DNA of 64,000 bases from Tepidiforma sp. Its GTDB lineage: Bacteria > Chloroflexota > Dehalococcoidia > Tepidiformales > Tepidiformaceae. The stretch is from NCBI RefSeq assembly GCF_026003995.1, contig NZ_BPIG01000002.1:1-64000 (forward strand), read 5' to 3'. Positions within the stretch are counted from its first letter, which is position 1, and every line of letters begins with the position of its first letter. Under the pieces are notes generated by a model. The model searched no databases. It was not told the DNA's origin and saw only the letters and a list, made by a program, of their open reading frames with translations. Positions 26,553-34,114 of this stretch are shown here, in pieces. The position numbers were made by a program, and so were the translations under genes.

Positions 26553-27896
26553 ATGAGGAAACCGAAACGCTGGACCGCGCTGCTCATGCTGTTCGCCGCG
26601 GTCGCCATGGTCCTCGCTGCCGCGTGCGGCGGCGACGACGACGATGACGACGGGGGCACCACCCCGCCGGCCGGCGGCACCACCGCGGCCGGCCAGACGC
26701 CGACCCAGCAGCAGGACGTCAAGAAGTACGACCCCGGCGCCTCAGACACCGAAATCAAGATCGGCGGCGTCTACCCGTTCTCCGGCCCGGCTGCTGCCTA
26801 CGGCACCATCGGCAAGGCTGTCGAAGCCTACTTCAAGATGGTGAACGAGCAGGGCGGCATCAACGGCCGCAAGATCACGTTCATCACCAAGGACGACCAG
26901 TACTCGCCGGACAAGACCGTCCAGGCCGTGCGCGAACTCGTCGAGCAGGAGAAGGTCCTCCTCATCTTCAACACGCTCGGCACGCCGTCCAACACCGCGA
27001 TCTGGGATTACCTGAATCAGCAGAAGATCCCGCACCTGTTCGTCGCCACCGGCGCCTCCAAGTGGGGCGCGGACCCGAAGAGCCGCCCGTGGACCATCGG
27101 CTGGCAGCCTGACTACCAGTCGGAATCGGCCATCTACGTCGAGTGGCTCGCCAAGGAGAAGCCGAACGCAAAGGTCGCCATCCTCTACCAGAACGACGAC
27201 TACGGGAAGGACTACGTCGAGGGCTTCAAGAAGGCGCTCGGCGCAAAGGCCTCCCAGGTCATCGTGAAGGAAGCCACCTACGCCACGACCGACGCCTCGG
27301 TCAACGCGCAGGTTGCCCAGCTGAAGGAATCCGGCGCCGACACCTTCTTCGTCGTCGCCACGCCGAAGTTCGCCACCCAGGCGCTCGTGGCGGCCACCCA
27401 GGTCGGCTGGAAGCCCACCATCCTGCTCAACTCCGTCTCGCAGTCCATCCCGTCGGTGCTCGACCCGGCGGCGCAGCAGGGCGCTGACCTGAGCAACATC
27501 ATCAGCACCTTCTACATCAAGGACCCGGGCGACCCGCAGTGGGCGAACGACCCCGCCATCAAGGCCTACAAGGACTTCATGGCGAAGTACTACCCCTCGG
27601 GCAACGTGAACGACGGCTTCAACGTGTACGGCTATGCCGTCGCCCAGACGCTCGTCGAAGTCCTCAAGAAGTCCGGCAACAACCTGACGCGCGAGAACAT
27701 CCTGAAGCAGGCGACGAGCCTGAAGGACCTCCGCATCGACGTCCTCCTGCCGGGCATCCTCATCAACACCTCGCCGGTCGACTCGGCCACGCCGGATTAC
27801 TACCCAATCCAGGCCGAGCAGCTGGCGAAGTACAACCCCTCCGCCAAGAAGTGGGACCTCTTCGGCGAGGTCATCGACATCAGCAAGAAGAAGTAG
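26553..27896 (+). CDS. livK: branched-chain amino-acid ABC transporter, substrate-binding lipoprotein LivK
   Basis: A 447-residue extracytoplasmic receptor of the LivK/periplasmic-binding type I fold. It has a lipoprotein signal peptide with lipobox LAAAC (Cys near residue 25), then an Asp/Gly/Thr-rich linker to about residue 65. The mature domain starts at IKIGGVYPFSGPAAAYG and contains NEQGGINGRKI and ILYQNDDYGKDYVEGF. It is the last liv gene, 96 bp after livM, with AAGGA just before the ATG. High expression relative to the permeases would be expected. Ligand is probably a branched-chain amino acid but unproven. Confidence 0.93.
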   Translation: MRKPKRWTALLMLFAAVAMVLAAACGGDDDDDDGGTTPPAGGTTAAGQTPTQQQDVKKYDPGASDTEIKIGGVYPFSGPAAAYGTIGKAVEAYFKMVNEQGGINGRKITFITKDDQYSPDKTVQAVRELVEQEKVLLIFNTLGTPSNTAIWDYLNQQKIPHLFVATGASKWGADPKSRPWTIGWQPDYQSESAIYVEWLAKEKPNAKVAILYQNDDYGKDYVEGFKKALGAKASQVIVKEATYATTDASVNAQVAQLKESGADTFFVVATPKFATQALVAATQVGWKPTILLNSVSQSIPSVLDPAAQQGADLSNIISTFYIKDPGDPQWANDPAIKAYKDFMAKYYPSGNVNDGFNVYGYAVAQTLVEVLKKSGNNLTRENILKQATSLKDLRIDVLLPGILINTSPVDSATPDYYPIQAEQLAKYNPSAKKWDLFGEVIDISKKK

Positions 27897-27930
27897 GCCG
27901 GCGGCCAGCCGCAAACTGCTTCGCATGACC

Positions 27931-27961
27931 GGCGGGCGGGGGACCAGCTCCCCCGCCCGCC
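27931..27961 (+). terminator. hairpin terminating the liv operon
   Basis: A perfect 13-bp stem (GGCGGGCGGGGGA paired with its complement) with a CCAGC loop lies 34 nt after the livK stop. No long T-run follows, only GCGTTTCG, so termination may be Rho-assisted or the hairpin may stabilise the mRNA. Confidence 0.65.
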
Positions 27962-28070
27962 GCGTTTCGCCGCGCGGACCGGGCGCCGGGCCTGTTGTGA
28001 CGGCCGGCGCTCGGGGCTGCGGCGCAGACGGCGCACGCTCGGGGGAAATCCGCCCCAGGAGGTCCTCCCG

Positions 28071-28235
28071 GTGGCTCCGCGTCACAGCTCCGTCCTCCGC
28101 CCTGCCGCCGCCGCCAACGCGCTCGCGGCCGCGCTCATCGCCTCGGCCGCCGGCCCCGCCGCCGCGCTCATCGCCGCGCTCGCGCTCGGCCTGCCGGCCG
28201 CCATCGCCGGCAGCCTCGCGCGGAGGCTGCCGTGA
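28071..28235 (+). CDS. very small hydrophobic protein, 54 aa
   Basis: It starts at GTG with AGGAGG 7 nt upstream, which supports translation. The sequence is Ala/Leu-rich with one or two membrane-like stretches (AAALIASAAGPAAALIAALA and LGLPAAIAGSLA) and a basic end (ARRLP). I do not recognise it. Its stop overlaps the GTG of the next small gene, so the two are coupled. It resembles small membrane proteins of phage or accessory islands, but nothing shows a holin function. Confidence 0.55.
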   Translation: MAPRHSSVLRPAAAANALAAALIASAAGPAAALIAALALGLPAAIAGSLARRLP

Positions 28236-28468
28236 GCGCCGGCGCGCCGGGCGGCGGGAACAGCTACCACGGCCGCGTGCGGACGACCCTCGCCGCCGCC
28301 CTGGCCCTCATCAGCGCTGCCGCCCTCGCCTGGCAGGATGTCACCGGCGCCGGCCCGGACGAGCTGACCATCGCAACGGCGGCCATCCTCGTCGTCTCGC
28401 TCCAGGCGCTCAGCTTCCCGGTCGAAGAGCTGCTCCGCCTGCTCGGACGACTGCGGCAGGGCGGCTGA
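28232..28468 (+). CDS. small two-helix membrane protein, 78 aa
   Basis: Translationally coupled to the preceding gene (GTGA overlap). It has a short Gly/Ser/His N-terminus, TM helix about 18-36 (TLAAALALISAAALAW), a loop with acidic residues, TM helix about 47-63 (IATAAILVVSLQALSF), and a short basic C-terminus. Family unknown. It faces the two zinc-finger genes on the other strand. Confidence 0.6.
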   Translation: MSAGAPGGGNSYHGRVRTTLAAALALISAAALAWQDVTGAGPDELTIATAAILVVSLQALSFPVEELLRLLGRLRQGG

Positions 28469-28525
28469 GCAGCGCCGGCAGGGCGCCCCGGCCCGCCCCT
28501 CGCGCCCTGCCGCGTTCGCCACTGC

Positions 28526-29017
28526 TCAATACGGCTCGACGGGCAGGACGCCCTCGGCGATGGCGTGGAGCTTCCAGGCGTGCCGGTAGCCCGGGTCGGC
28601 GCGGAAGTGCCGCCGCCAGTAGCTCCGCCGCGTCTTCGGCTGGAACCGGAACTCCCCATCCACCGCGTGGCCGGTGCCGTCGCAGTTGACGCATTCGCCG
28701 AGGGGCGCCGCCTGGACGCGGCCCCAGGGGTAGTAGCCCGTGCCGAGGCAGACCGGGCAATCGTACTGCCGCTCCAGCCACCGGCCGGCACGCGCCCGGT
28801 CCCAGCCGTGGTCATGCACCAGGTGGTCCCAGGTCTCGAGAACGCGCCAGGCCAGCTCCCCCCGGCTCAGCGGGCAGCCCGCCGCCGGGCAGAAGACGGT
28901 GACGTGGCGGACCCGTTTCGCGTTAGCGAGGCGCGGCTCCGCGATGGCCTCCCGGAGCGCCTCGGCGAGTTGCTCGAGGGCCCCGGCGTTGGATTCACGG
29001 CGGTTCGAACCAGGCAT
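28526..29017 (-). CDS. zinc-finger protein A (C2H2-like plus DnaJ-like C4 motif), unknown family
   Basis: A 163-residue protein. After a helical N-terminus it carries C43-x4-C48 (CPAAGCPL) followed by H65-x4-H70 in HLVHDHGW, a C2H2-like finger. A DnaJ-type zinc site follows: C87-P-V-C90-LGTG and C109-VN-C112-DGTG. A basic aromatic tail (RRSYWRRHFRADPGY) completes it. It is a clear paralogue of the protein at 29144. Metal binding and nucleic-acid or protein contact are inferred, not shown. The ATG at 29017 has GGAGGAG close upstream, better than the GTG at 29098. Confidence 0.75.
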   Translation of the reverse strand: MPGSNRRESNAGALEQLAEALREAIAEPRLANAKRVRHVTVFCPAAGCPLSRGELAWRVLETWDHLVHDHGWDRARAGRWLERQYDCPVCLGTGYYPWGRVQAAPLGECVNCDGTGHAVDGEFRFQPKTRRSYWRRHFRADPGYRHAWKLHAIAEGVLPVEPY

Positions 29018-29143
29018 CTGCTCCTCCTCGTTGCGAATGATGTTCATCCTGCCGGGCCGCCTGGCGCCCCAAAAGCCGACCCTGCTGAAGCGGCGCACCT
29101 TTACCTTGCAGGGGGCCGACGGGGGCGCCCCCGGCGGCCCCGC

Positions 29144-29848
29144 TCAATCCGAAAACTGGAACGTCCCGCGGGGCTCGCCGCGCTCCGGCCAGTACAGCTT
29201 CGGAACCCAGAGATACTCCGTGCGGCCCGGCTCGGTGAACTCCGGGATGTACCCCGGGTCCTTTTCGACGTGCCGGTAGAAGTACTCCCAGCGCTCGGGA
29301 GCAATCATGAGGTAGCGGCCGTTGACGGGCCCGCCCGTGCCGGCGCAGCTGGGGCAGGCGTAGGGCTTCCCCGCGGCGTCGTACCCGAATGGGAAGATCT
29401 TCGCCCCGAGGCAGACCGGGCAGAGCGCCTGGATGAGGAGCCAGAGGCGCACCGGCTCGACCATGCCCCAGCCGTGGTCGGCCTGGCCGTGGAGCATCAC
29501 GGAGAACACCGGCATCCCCTGGCCGGGGCCCAGCACCCACCGCTCCCACGTCCCCCACGGCCGATTCAGCGGGCACCCGTACACGGGGCACCAGGTCACG
29601 ACCTCCTCGACGGCCTTGAGGAGCTGCTGCAGCTCGGCTGTCCAGCCCCCGAGCATCAGCATCTCGAGCGGCAGCGGCGGGCCCGCCGTAGCTGCGCCCT
29701 CTTCTTCGGCTGCAGCAGGGTCCGGCCCCGCACCGGCTGTACCCCGTACTCCTGCCCCCGGCGCCGGCGCTGGCGGCGGCTCGCTGCGTCCCCGGTCGGG
29801 CCGGGCTGGTGCCGGGCGGGTTCCCCGCCTCCCTGGACGGCGTCCCAT
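29144..29848 (-). CDS. zinc-finger protein B, paralogue of the adjacent gene
   Basis: A 234-residue protein. A Pro/Arg/Ala-rich disordered N-terminus (about 1-65) precedes the same module as protein A: CPVYGCPL, a longer insertion, LHGQADHGWG (H-x4-H), CPVCLGAKIFPFG, CPSCAGTG, and RWEYFYRHVEKDPGY. A further aromatic C-terminal extension is unique to it. AAGGGGG lies 6 nt before the ATG. The two genes run in the same direction, separated by 126 bp, and probably arose by duplication. Function is unknown. Confidence 0.75.
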   Translation of the reverse strand: MGRRPGRRGTRPAPARPDRGRSEPPPAPAPGAGVRGTAGAGPDPAAAEEEGAATAGPPLPLEMLMLGGWTAELQQLLKAVEEVVTWCPVYGCPLNRPWGTWERWVLGPGQGMPVFSVMLHGQADHGWGMVEPVRLWLLIQALCPVCLGAKIFPFGYDAAGKPYACPSCAGTGGPVNGRYLMIAPERWEYFYRHVEKDPGYIPEFTEPGRTEYLWVPKLYWPERGEPRGTFQFSD

Positions 29849-30003
29849 GGCTGCCCCCTTCGCTGCAGAAATGCCGCCGCAGCATAGCATTCCATCGCGA
29901 CACCTCCTGTCGCCCCGGGACCGGGCCGCGCCCGGCCCGCGCCCTTTCGGCAGCTCGCCCGTAGAATGGTCGAAGCCGTCCCGGCCGGCCTCCGAGGTTC
30001 CCC

Positions 30004-30423
30004 ATGCGCTACCGCCGTATCAGCTACCGCTATGCCCTCATGGTCCGCACCGGGCCCGAACCGCTCGGCGCGGGGCTGCTCCCCGGCCGGGAGCGCGTGC
30101 GCCTCGCCCAGACGTGGTGGCAGCCCGCGGCCGACATCGCCGAATCGCCCGGCGCGCTGACCGTGATGGTCGAGCTCGCCGGCGTCTCCATCGACGACAT
30201 CGACCTCCTCTTCTACGACGACGCGGTCGTCATCGAAGGCCGGCGCCGGCTGCCGCCCCCGCCAGTCGATGCGCGCTACCACGCCGCCCAGATCCGGCAG
30301 GGGCCGTTCCGGCTCGAAGTGCCGCTCCCCTGCGCCATCGACCACGACGCCACGCGGGCCAGCTACGAGAACGGCCTGCTCATCCTCGAATTCCCGAAAG
30401 CCAACGGAGGCACCACCCGGTGA
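30004..30423 (+). CDS. Hsp20/alpha-crystallin family small heat-shock protein
   Basis: ATP-independent holdase, 139 aa. The alpha-crystallin domain runs from WWQPAADIAESPGALTVMVELAGVSIDDIDL to SYENGLLILEFPKA, with the usual IEGRRR strand and GLLILEFPK near the end. It has a short N-terminal arm and almost no C-terminal I-x-I tail. TAGAAT (29962-29967) gives a leader of about 30 nt. Its stop overlaps the lon GTG, so sHsp and protease are co-expressed. Confidence 0.9.
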   Translation: MRYRRISYRYALMVRTGPEPLGAGLLPGRERVRLAQTWWQPAADIAESPGALTVMVELAGVSIDDIDLLFYDDAVVIEGRRRLPPPPVDARYHAAQIRQGPFRLEVPLPCAIDHDATRASYENGLLILEFPKANGGTTR

Positions 30424-32843
30424 GCGACGACGCCCTGCCCGCAGCCGAACCCGGCCCCGCCCAACCCGGCGCCGCCCCCGGCGATGCCGGCGCCACCGAA
30501 ACCCTTCCCGTGCTCCCCCTCCGCGGCGGCACCGTCGTCTTCCCTTTCGCCGTCGTCCCGCTCGCCGTCGGCCAGCCCCGCTCTGTCCGCCTCATCGACG
30601 ACGTGATGCGGGCCGACCGGCGGCTCGTCTTCGTCGCCCAGAACACCGACGCTGTCGACCTCGCCGGGCCGGAGCACGTCCACCGCATCGGCACCATCGG
30701 GGTCGTCCACCACCTCGCGCGCTCGGGCGAAGGCACGCTGCAGGTCGTGGTGCAGGGCATGGAGCGGATCCGCATCCTCGAGTTCACCGCCACCGAGCCG
30801 TACCTGCAGGCCCGCGTCGAACGCGCCCCCGAGCGGCCGGCCGAGGGGCCGGAGGGCGAAGTCCTCCGCCGCGCCGTGCTCGAACTCATCGCCCGGCTCG
30901 TGGCCGTCATCCAGCTGCCGCAGGAGTTCGTCGCCGCCGCCGAGGCGCTCACCGACCCGCTCCAGCTCGCCTACCTCGTCGGCGCCGCGCTGCCGCTCTC
31001 CGGCGCGCAGCGGCAGGAGCTGCTCGAACTCGATACCGTCGATGCGAAGCTGCGCAAGCTCGTCGAATTCATCCAGCACGAAATCGCCGTCCGCGAACTC
31101 GGCCGAAAAATCGCCGAGGAGACGGAGCAGCGCCTTTCGAAATCGCAGCGCGAATACTTCCTCCGCGAACAGCTCCGCTCCATCCAGAAGGAGCTCGGCG
31201 AAGGCGAAGGCGAAGAGATCGCCGACCTCCGCCGGCGCATCGAGGAGGCCGGCCTGCCGCCGGAGGCGAAGGCCGAGGCCGAGCGCGAACTCGACCGGCT
31301 CGCCCTCCTGCCGCCCGGCTCGCCCGAGCAGGGGATGATCCGCACCTACCTCGACTGGATGGCGAACCTGCCGTGGCAGCAGCTCAGCGGCTCCGCCATC
31401 GACATCGAACGCGCCCGCGCCGTCCTCGATGAGGACCACTACGACCTCGAGAAGATCAAGGACCGCATCCTCGATTACCTCGCCGTGCGCAAACTCCGCG
31501 CCGAGCGCGCCGCTGCCGCGGCCGACGGCGGCGAAGGGACCCCGCCCGCCGAGCGCGCCGCCGCCGAGCCGATCCTCTGTTTCGTCGGCCCGCCCGGCGT
31601 CGGCAAGACGAGCCTCGGGCAGTCGATCGCCCGCGCGCTCGACCGGAAGTTCGCCCGCGTCGCGCTCGGCGGCGTCCACGACGAGGCCGAAATCCGCGGC
31701 CACCGGCGGACGTACATCGGCGCGATGCCGGGCCGCATCATCCAGGCGCTTCGGCAGGCTGGCACGCGGGACCCGGTCATCATGCTCGACGAGATCGACA
31801 AGGTGGGCAGCGACTGGCGCGGCGACCCGGCCGCCGCGCTCCTCGAAGTGCTCGACCCGGCCCAGAACCACCGCTTCACGGATACCTACCTCGGCGTGCC
31901 GTTCGACCTCTCGGCGGTGCTCTTCATCGCCACGGCGAACACGCTCGACACCATCTCGCCGCCCCTGCGCGACCGGATGGAGGTGATGCAGCTCTCCGGC
32001 TACACGGAGGAGGAGAAGCTCCACATCGCCGAGCGGTACCTGGTGCCGCGGCAGCTGCGCGCCCACGGCCTTCAGCCCGGTGAAATCGTCTTCGAGGAGG
32101 CGGCGCTCCGCCACATCATCCGCCGGTACACGCGGGAAGCGGGCGTCCGCGGGCTCGAACGGGAGATCGCCGGCGTCGTTCGCCGCATCGCCCGCCGCGT
32201 GGTCGAAGGCGAGGCGACGCCGGTGACGGTCGACGTCGCCGCCGTCGAGAAGTACCTCGGCCGGCCGCGCATCCCGGAGGAGTCGCTCATCCGCATCGAC
32301 CGGCCCGGCATCGCCACCGGCCTCGCCTGGACGCCGGCAGGCGGCGACGTCCTGCAGGTCGAAGCCGCGGCGATGCCTGCCGCCGAAGAGCGGCTCATCC
32401 TCACCGGCCAGCTCGGCGACGTGATGCGCGAAAGCGTGCAGGCGGCGCTGACGTGGGTCCGTTCGAACGCGGCGAAGCTGGGCATCGACCCCGGGTTCTT
32501 CGAGCACAAGGCGGTGCACGTCCACGTGCCGGCCGGCGCGGTGCCGAAGGACGGGCCCTCGGCGGGCATCACGATGGCGACGGCGCTCGTTTCGCTCGCG
32601 AGCGGCCGGCCGGTGCGCTCCGACGTGGCGATGACGGGCGAAATCACGCTCCACGGGCGGGTGCTGCCGGTCGGCGGCATCAAGGAGAAGGTGCTGGCCG
32701 CGCACCGTGCCGGCATCCGGACGGTGATCCTGCCGAAAGAGAACGAGCGCGATACCGAGGACGTCCCCGAGGAAGCGCGGAAGGAGCTGCGCTTCGTCTT
32801 CGTCACCGACGCGAACGACGTGATGGCGGAGGCGCTGGGTTAG
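30420..32843 (+). CDS. lon: ATP-dependent protease Lon
   Basis: Cytoplasmic AAA+ serine protease, 807 aa, normal length. The LON substrate domain (about 30-220, LPVLPLRGGTVVFPFAVVPLAVG) is followed by the coiled-coil (QREYFLREQLRSIQKELGEGEGEE). The AAA+ module has Walker A GPPGVGKTSL and Walker B VIMLDEIDK. The C-terminal protease has the Ser-Lys dyad in PKDGPSAG and GGIKEKVLAA. GTG start in GTGA overlap with hsp20. Its stop TAG overlaps the stop of the decayed toxin gene on the other strand. Confidence 0.97.
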   Translation: MSDDALPAAEPGPAQPGAAPGDAGATETLPVLPLRGGTVVFPFAVVPLAVGQPRSVRLIDDVMRADRRLVFVAQNTDAVDLAGPEHVHRIGTIGVVHHLARSGEGTLQVVVQGMERIRILEFTATEPYLQARVERAPERPAEGPEGEVLRRAVLELIARLVAVIQLPQEFVAAAEALTDPLQLAYLVGAALPLSGAQRQELLELDTVDAKLRKLVEFIQHEIAVRELGRKIAEETEQRLSKSQREYFLREQLRSIQKELGEGEGEEIADLRRRIEEAGLPPEAKAEAERELDRLALLPPGSPEQGMIRTYLDWMANLPWQQLSGSAIDIERARAVLDEDHYDLEKIKDRILDYLAVRKLRAERAAAAADGGEGTPPAERAAAEPILCFVGPPGVGKTSLGQSIARALDRKFARVALGGVHDEAEIRGHRRTYIGAMPGRIIQALRQAGTRDPVIMLDEIDKVGSDWRGDPAAALLEVLDPAQNHRFTDTYLGVPFDLSAVLFIATANTLDTISPPLRDRMEVMQLSGYTEEEKLHIAERYLVPRQLRAHGLQPGEIVFEEAALRHIIRRYTREAGVRGLEREIAGVVRRIARRVVEGEATPVTVDVAAVEKYLGRPRIPEESLIRIDRPGIATGLAWTPAGGDVLQVEAAAMPAAEERLILTGQLGDVMRESVQAALTWVRSNAAKLGIDPGFFEHKAVHVHVPAGAVPKDGPSAGITMATALVSLASGRPVRSDVAMTGEITLHGRVLPVGGIKEKVLAAHRAGIRTVILPKENERDTEDVPEEARKELRFVFVTDANDVMAEALG

Positions 32844-33092
32844 GGGGAGCCGGGCCCGGAGAGCCGCGCCGCGAGTTCGTCCTGCCTGTGGCCCGGCTGG
32901 TCAGCTGCCTCGGCAGTGATGGCGGCCGGCGTTCCGGCCTTCAGCGACCTGCGGCGCGGGATGGCCAGGTGCCGGGCCTTGCCGCCCGGGAGCGCGAGCG
33001 GCAGGTGGCTTCCCGTCTGCCGCGGGGGCGAGCCGGGGGCGTTCGAGCGAGCGGGCGAGGTCGTCACCGCCGACATCGCCCGGGAGCCGCAT
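32840..33092 (-). pseudogene. HicA-like toxin, frameshifted
   Basis: The start reads MRLPGDVGGDDLARSLER, as in HicA-type toxins. After a C-run region (33024-33039) the frame shifts and the rest continues as RQTGSHLPLALPGG, HLAIPRRRSLKAGTPAAI and QDELAARLSGP, matching the HicA RNA-binding fold including the catalytic-region His of TGSH. The single coding frame is broken, and several family positions are also changed. Start and the upstream antitoxin stop overlap (TGATG). Confidence 0.72.
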
Positions 33093-33298
33093 CAGGGTAC
33101 GAGCACGTCATCGCGGTCGAAGCGGAGCCGGGTGACCTTTGGCCGCTGGCGGTCGTCGAGGGCGGCAGTGAACGGCGCCCCGGGCCTGTTCGCGCAACGC
33201 GTCGAGCGAGTCGGCTTCGGTCACGATGGCGGCGCCGAGGGCGCGAGCCAGGAACCCCCTTCCGGCTGTTCGGTGACGACGAGAATGATCTCGTCCAT
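33092..33298 (-). pseudogene. HicB-like antitoxin remnant, frameshifted
   Basis: The start MDEIILVVTEQPEGG matches the small HicB-like antitoxin family often mislabelled as 2-oxoisovalerate dehydrogenase. A lost base in the G-run (33255-33259) breaks the frame. The alternative frame continues as FLARALGAAIVTEADSLDALREQ, and a second break near 33160 leads into RQRPKVTRLRFDRDDVLVP. With the downstream HicA remnant it forms an inactivated toxin-antitoxin pair, unless the indels are sequence errors. Confidence 0.7.
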
Positions 33299-33372
33299 GG
33301 CGGGTACTTGACCCGTGGCACCACGCTCGCGTCCCCTCCCCTGAGCCAGCAGCGCGTCGCCCGCCCCCGAGC

Positions 33373-33915
33373 CTACAGCCCCCGCGCCTCCAGGTAGCGG
33401 ACCCGCCAGTCGGCCGTCTGGAGGAGGAGGATCGTGAGGAAGCTGGCACCCGCCATGAACGGGATCGACACGAAGCCGAACTCCTCCACGAACCGGACCG
33501 TGCAGGAGACGGCCGAGCCGGTGCAAATCTGCGCCTGGTCCGGGAACAGCTCGAGCTGGTAGTGGTAGATCGAAATCAGCAGCCCGATGCCGGCGAGCGT
33601 CACGACATACTTCGGCGCCAGCCGCCCGCGGCTCACGATGGTCACCCCGAGGAGGATGGCCAGCGGATACATCGCGATGCGCTGGTACCAGCAGAGGTCG
33701 CAGGGCGTGAAGCCGACGTATTCCGAGTAGTAGAGTGAGCCGGCCATCGCCGTGGCAGCGACGGCGAACATCGCCTTCTGGCCGTGCCCGGTGAGGAAGG
33801 CTCGAAGCCGGGTGGCGGCCGGGTGCTCGGCGGCGAGGATGGCGAAGAGCGCCGCGAATACGATGCCGATCGACCCCGCCGCGAGCACGGGCGAGACGTA
33901 CTGTTCCGATTCCAT
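33373..33915 (-). CDS. dsbB: disulfide bond formation protein B family
   Basis: Quinone-dependent thiol oxidase of the membrane, 180 aa, with four to five helices. The first redox pair is CDLCWYQR (DsbB CxxC), followed by the second pair as CTGSAVSC in the extracytoplasmic loop. It reoxidises a DsbA-like partner, which is not encoded nearby. ATG at 33915 was chosen. An in-frame upstream start would overlap the TAGAAT box at 33951-33956. Confidence 0.9.
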   Translation of the reverse strand: MESEQYVSPVLAAGSIGIVFAALFAILAAEHPAATRLRAFLTGHGQKAMFAVAATAMAGSLYYSEYVGFTPCDLCWYQRIAMYPLAILLGVTIVSRGRLAPKYVVTLAGIGLLISIYHYQLELFPDQAQICTGSAVSCTVRFVEEFGFVSIPFMAGASFLTILLLQTADWRVRYLEARGL

Positions 33916-34088
33916 AGCGAACCCGCGGGCGAACCGCCCGCCGCGTACCATTCTACGCCCCGGGCCGCCGCTGCCCGGGACAGGCCCGGGAAAGAACGCA
34001 GGTCCGAACGGCCGTGGTTGCGGACCGCGCGGTCCCGGTGCGCCGTCCCGCCCGCGCCGGGGCCTTCACTTCTCCGCAATGGAGTTGC

Positions 34089-34110
34089 TATAGTCTCCGG
34101 CTCCGGAGAC
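34089..34110 (+). promoter_or_regulatory. -10 box and start-site palindrome of the Hsp70 locus
   Basis: TATAGT (34089-34094), with CTTCAC (34064-34069) 19 bp upstream, precedes the first J-like gene. A perfect 18-bp dyad, GTCTCCGG-CT-CCGGAGAC (34093-34110), overlaps the -10 and expected start site and ends 4 nt before the ATG. It could be a repressor operator or a leader hairpin that masks the start codon. It does not match CIRCE. Confidence 0.6.
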
Positions 34111-34114
34111 CCGA

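Noticed and set aside
28071..28468. Holin/antiholin pair
   Set aside because: Size and helices would fit, but there is no endolysin or phage structural gene nearby.
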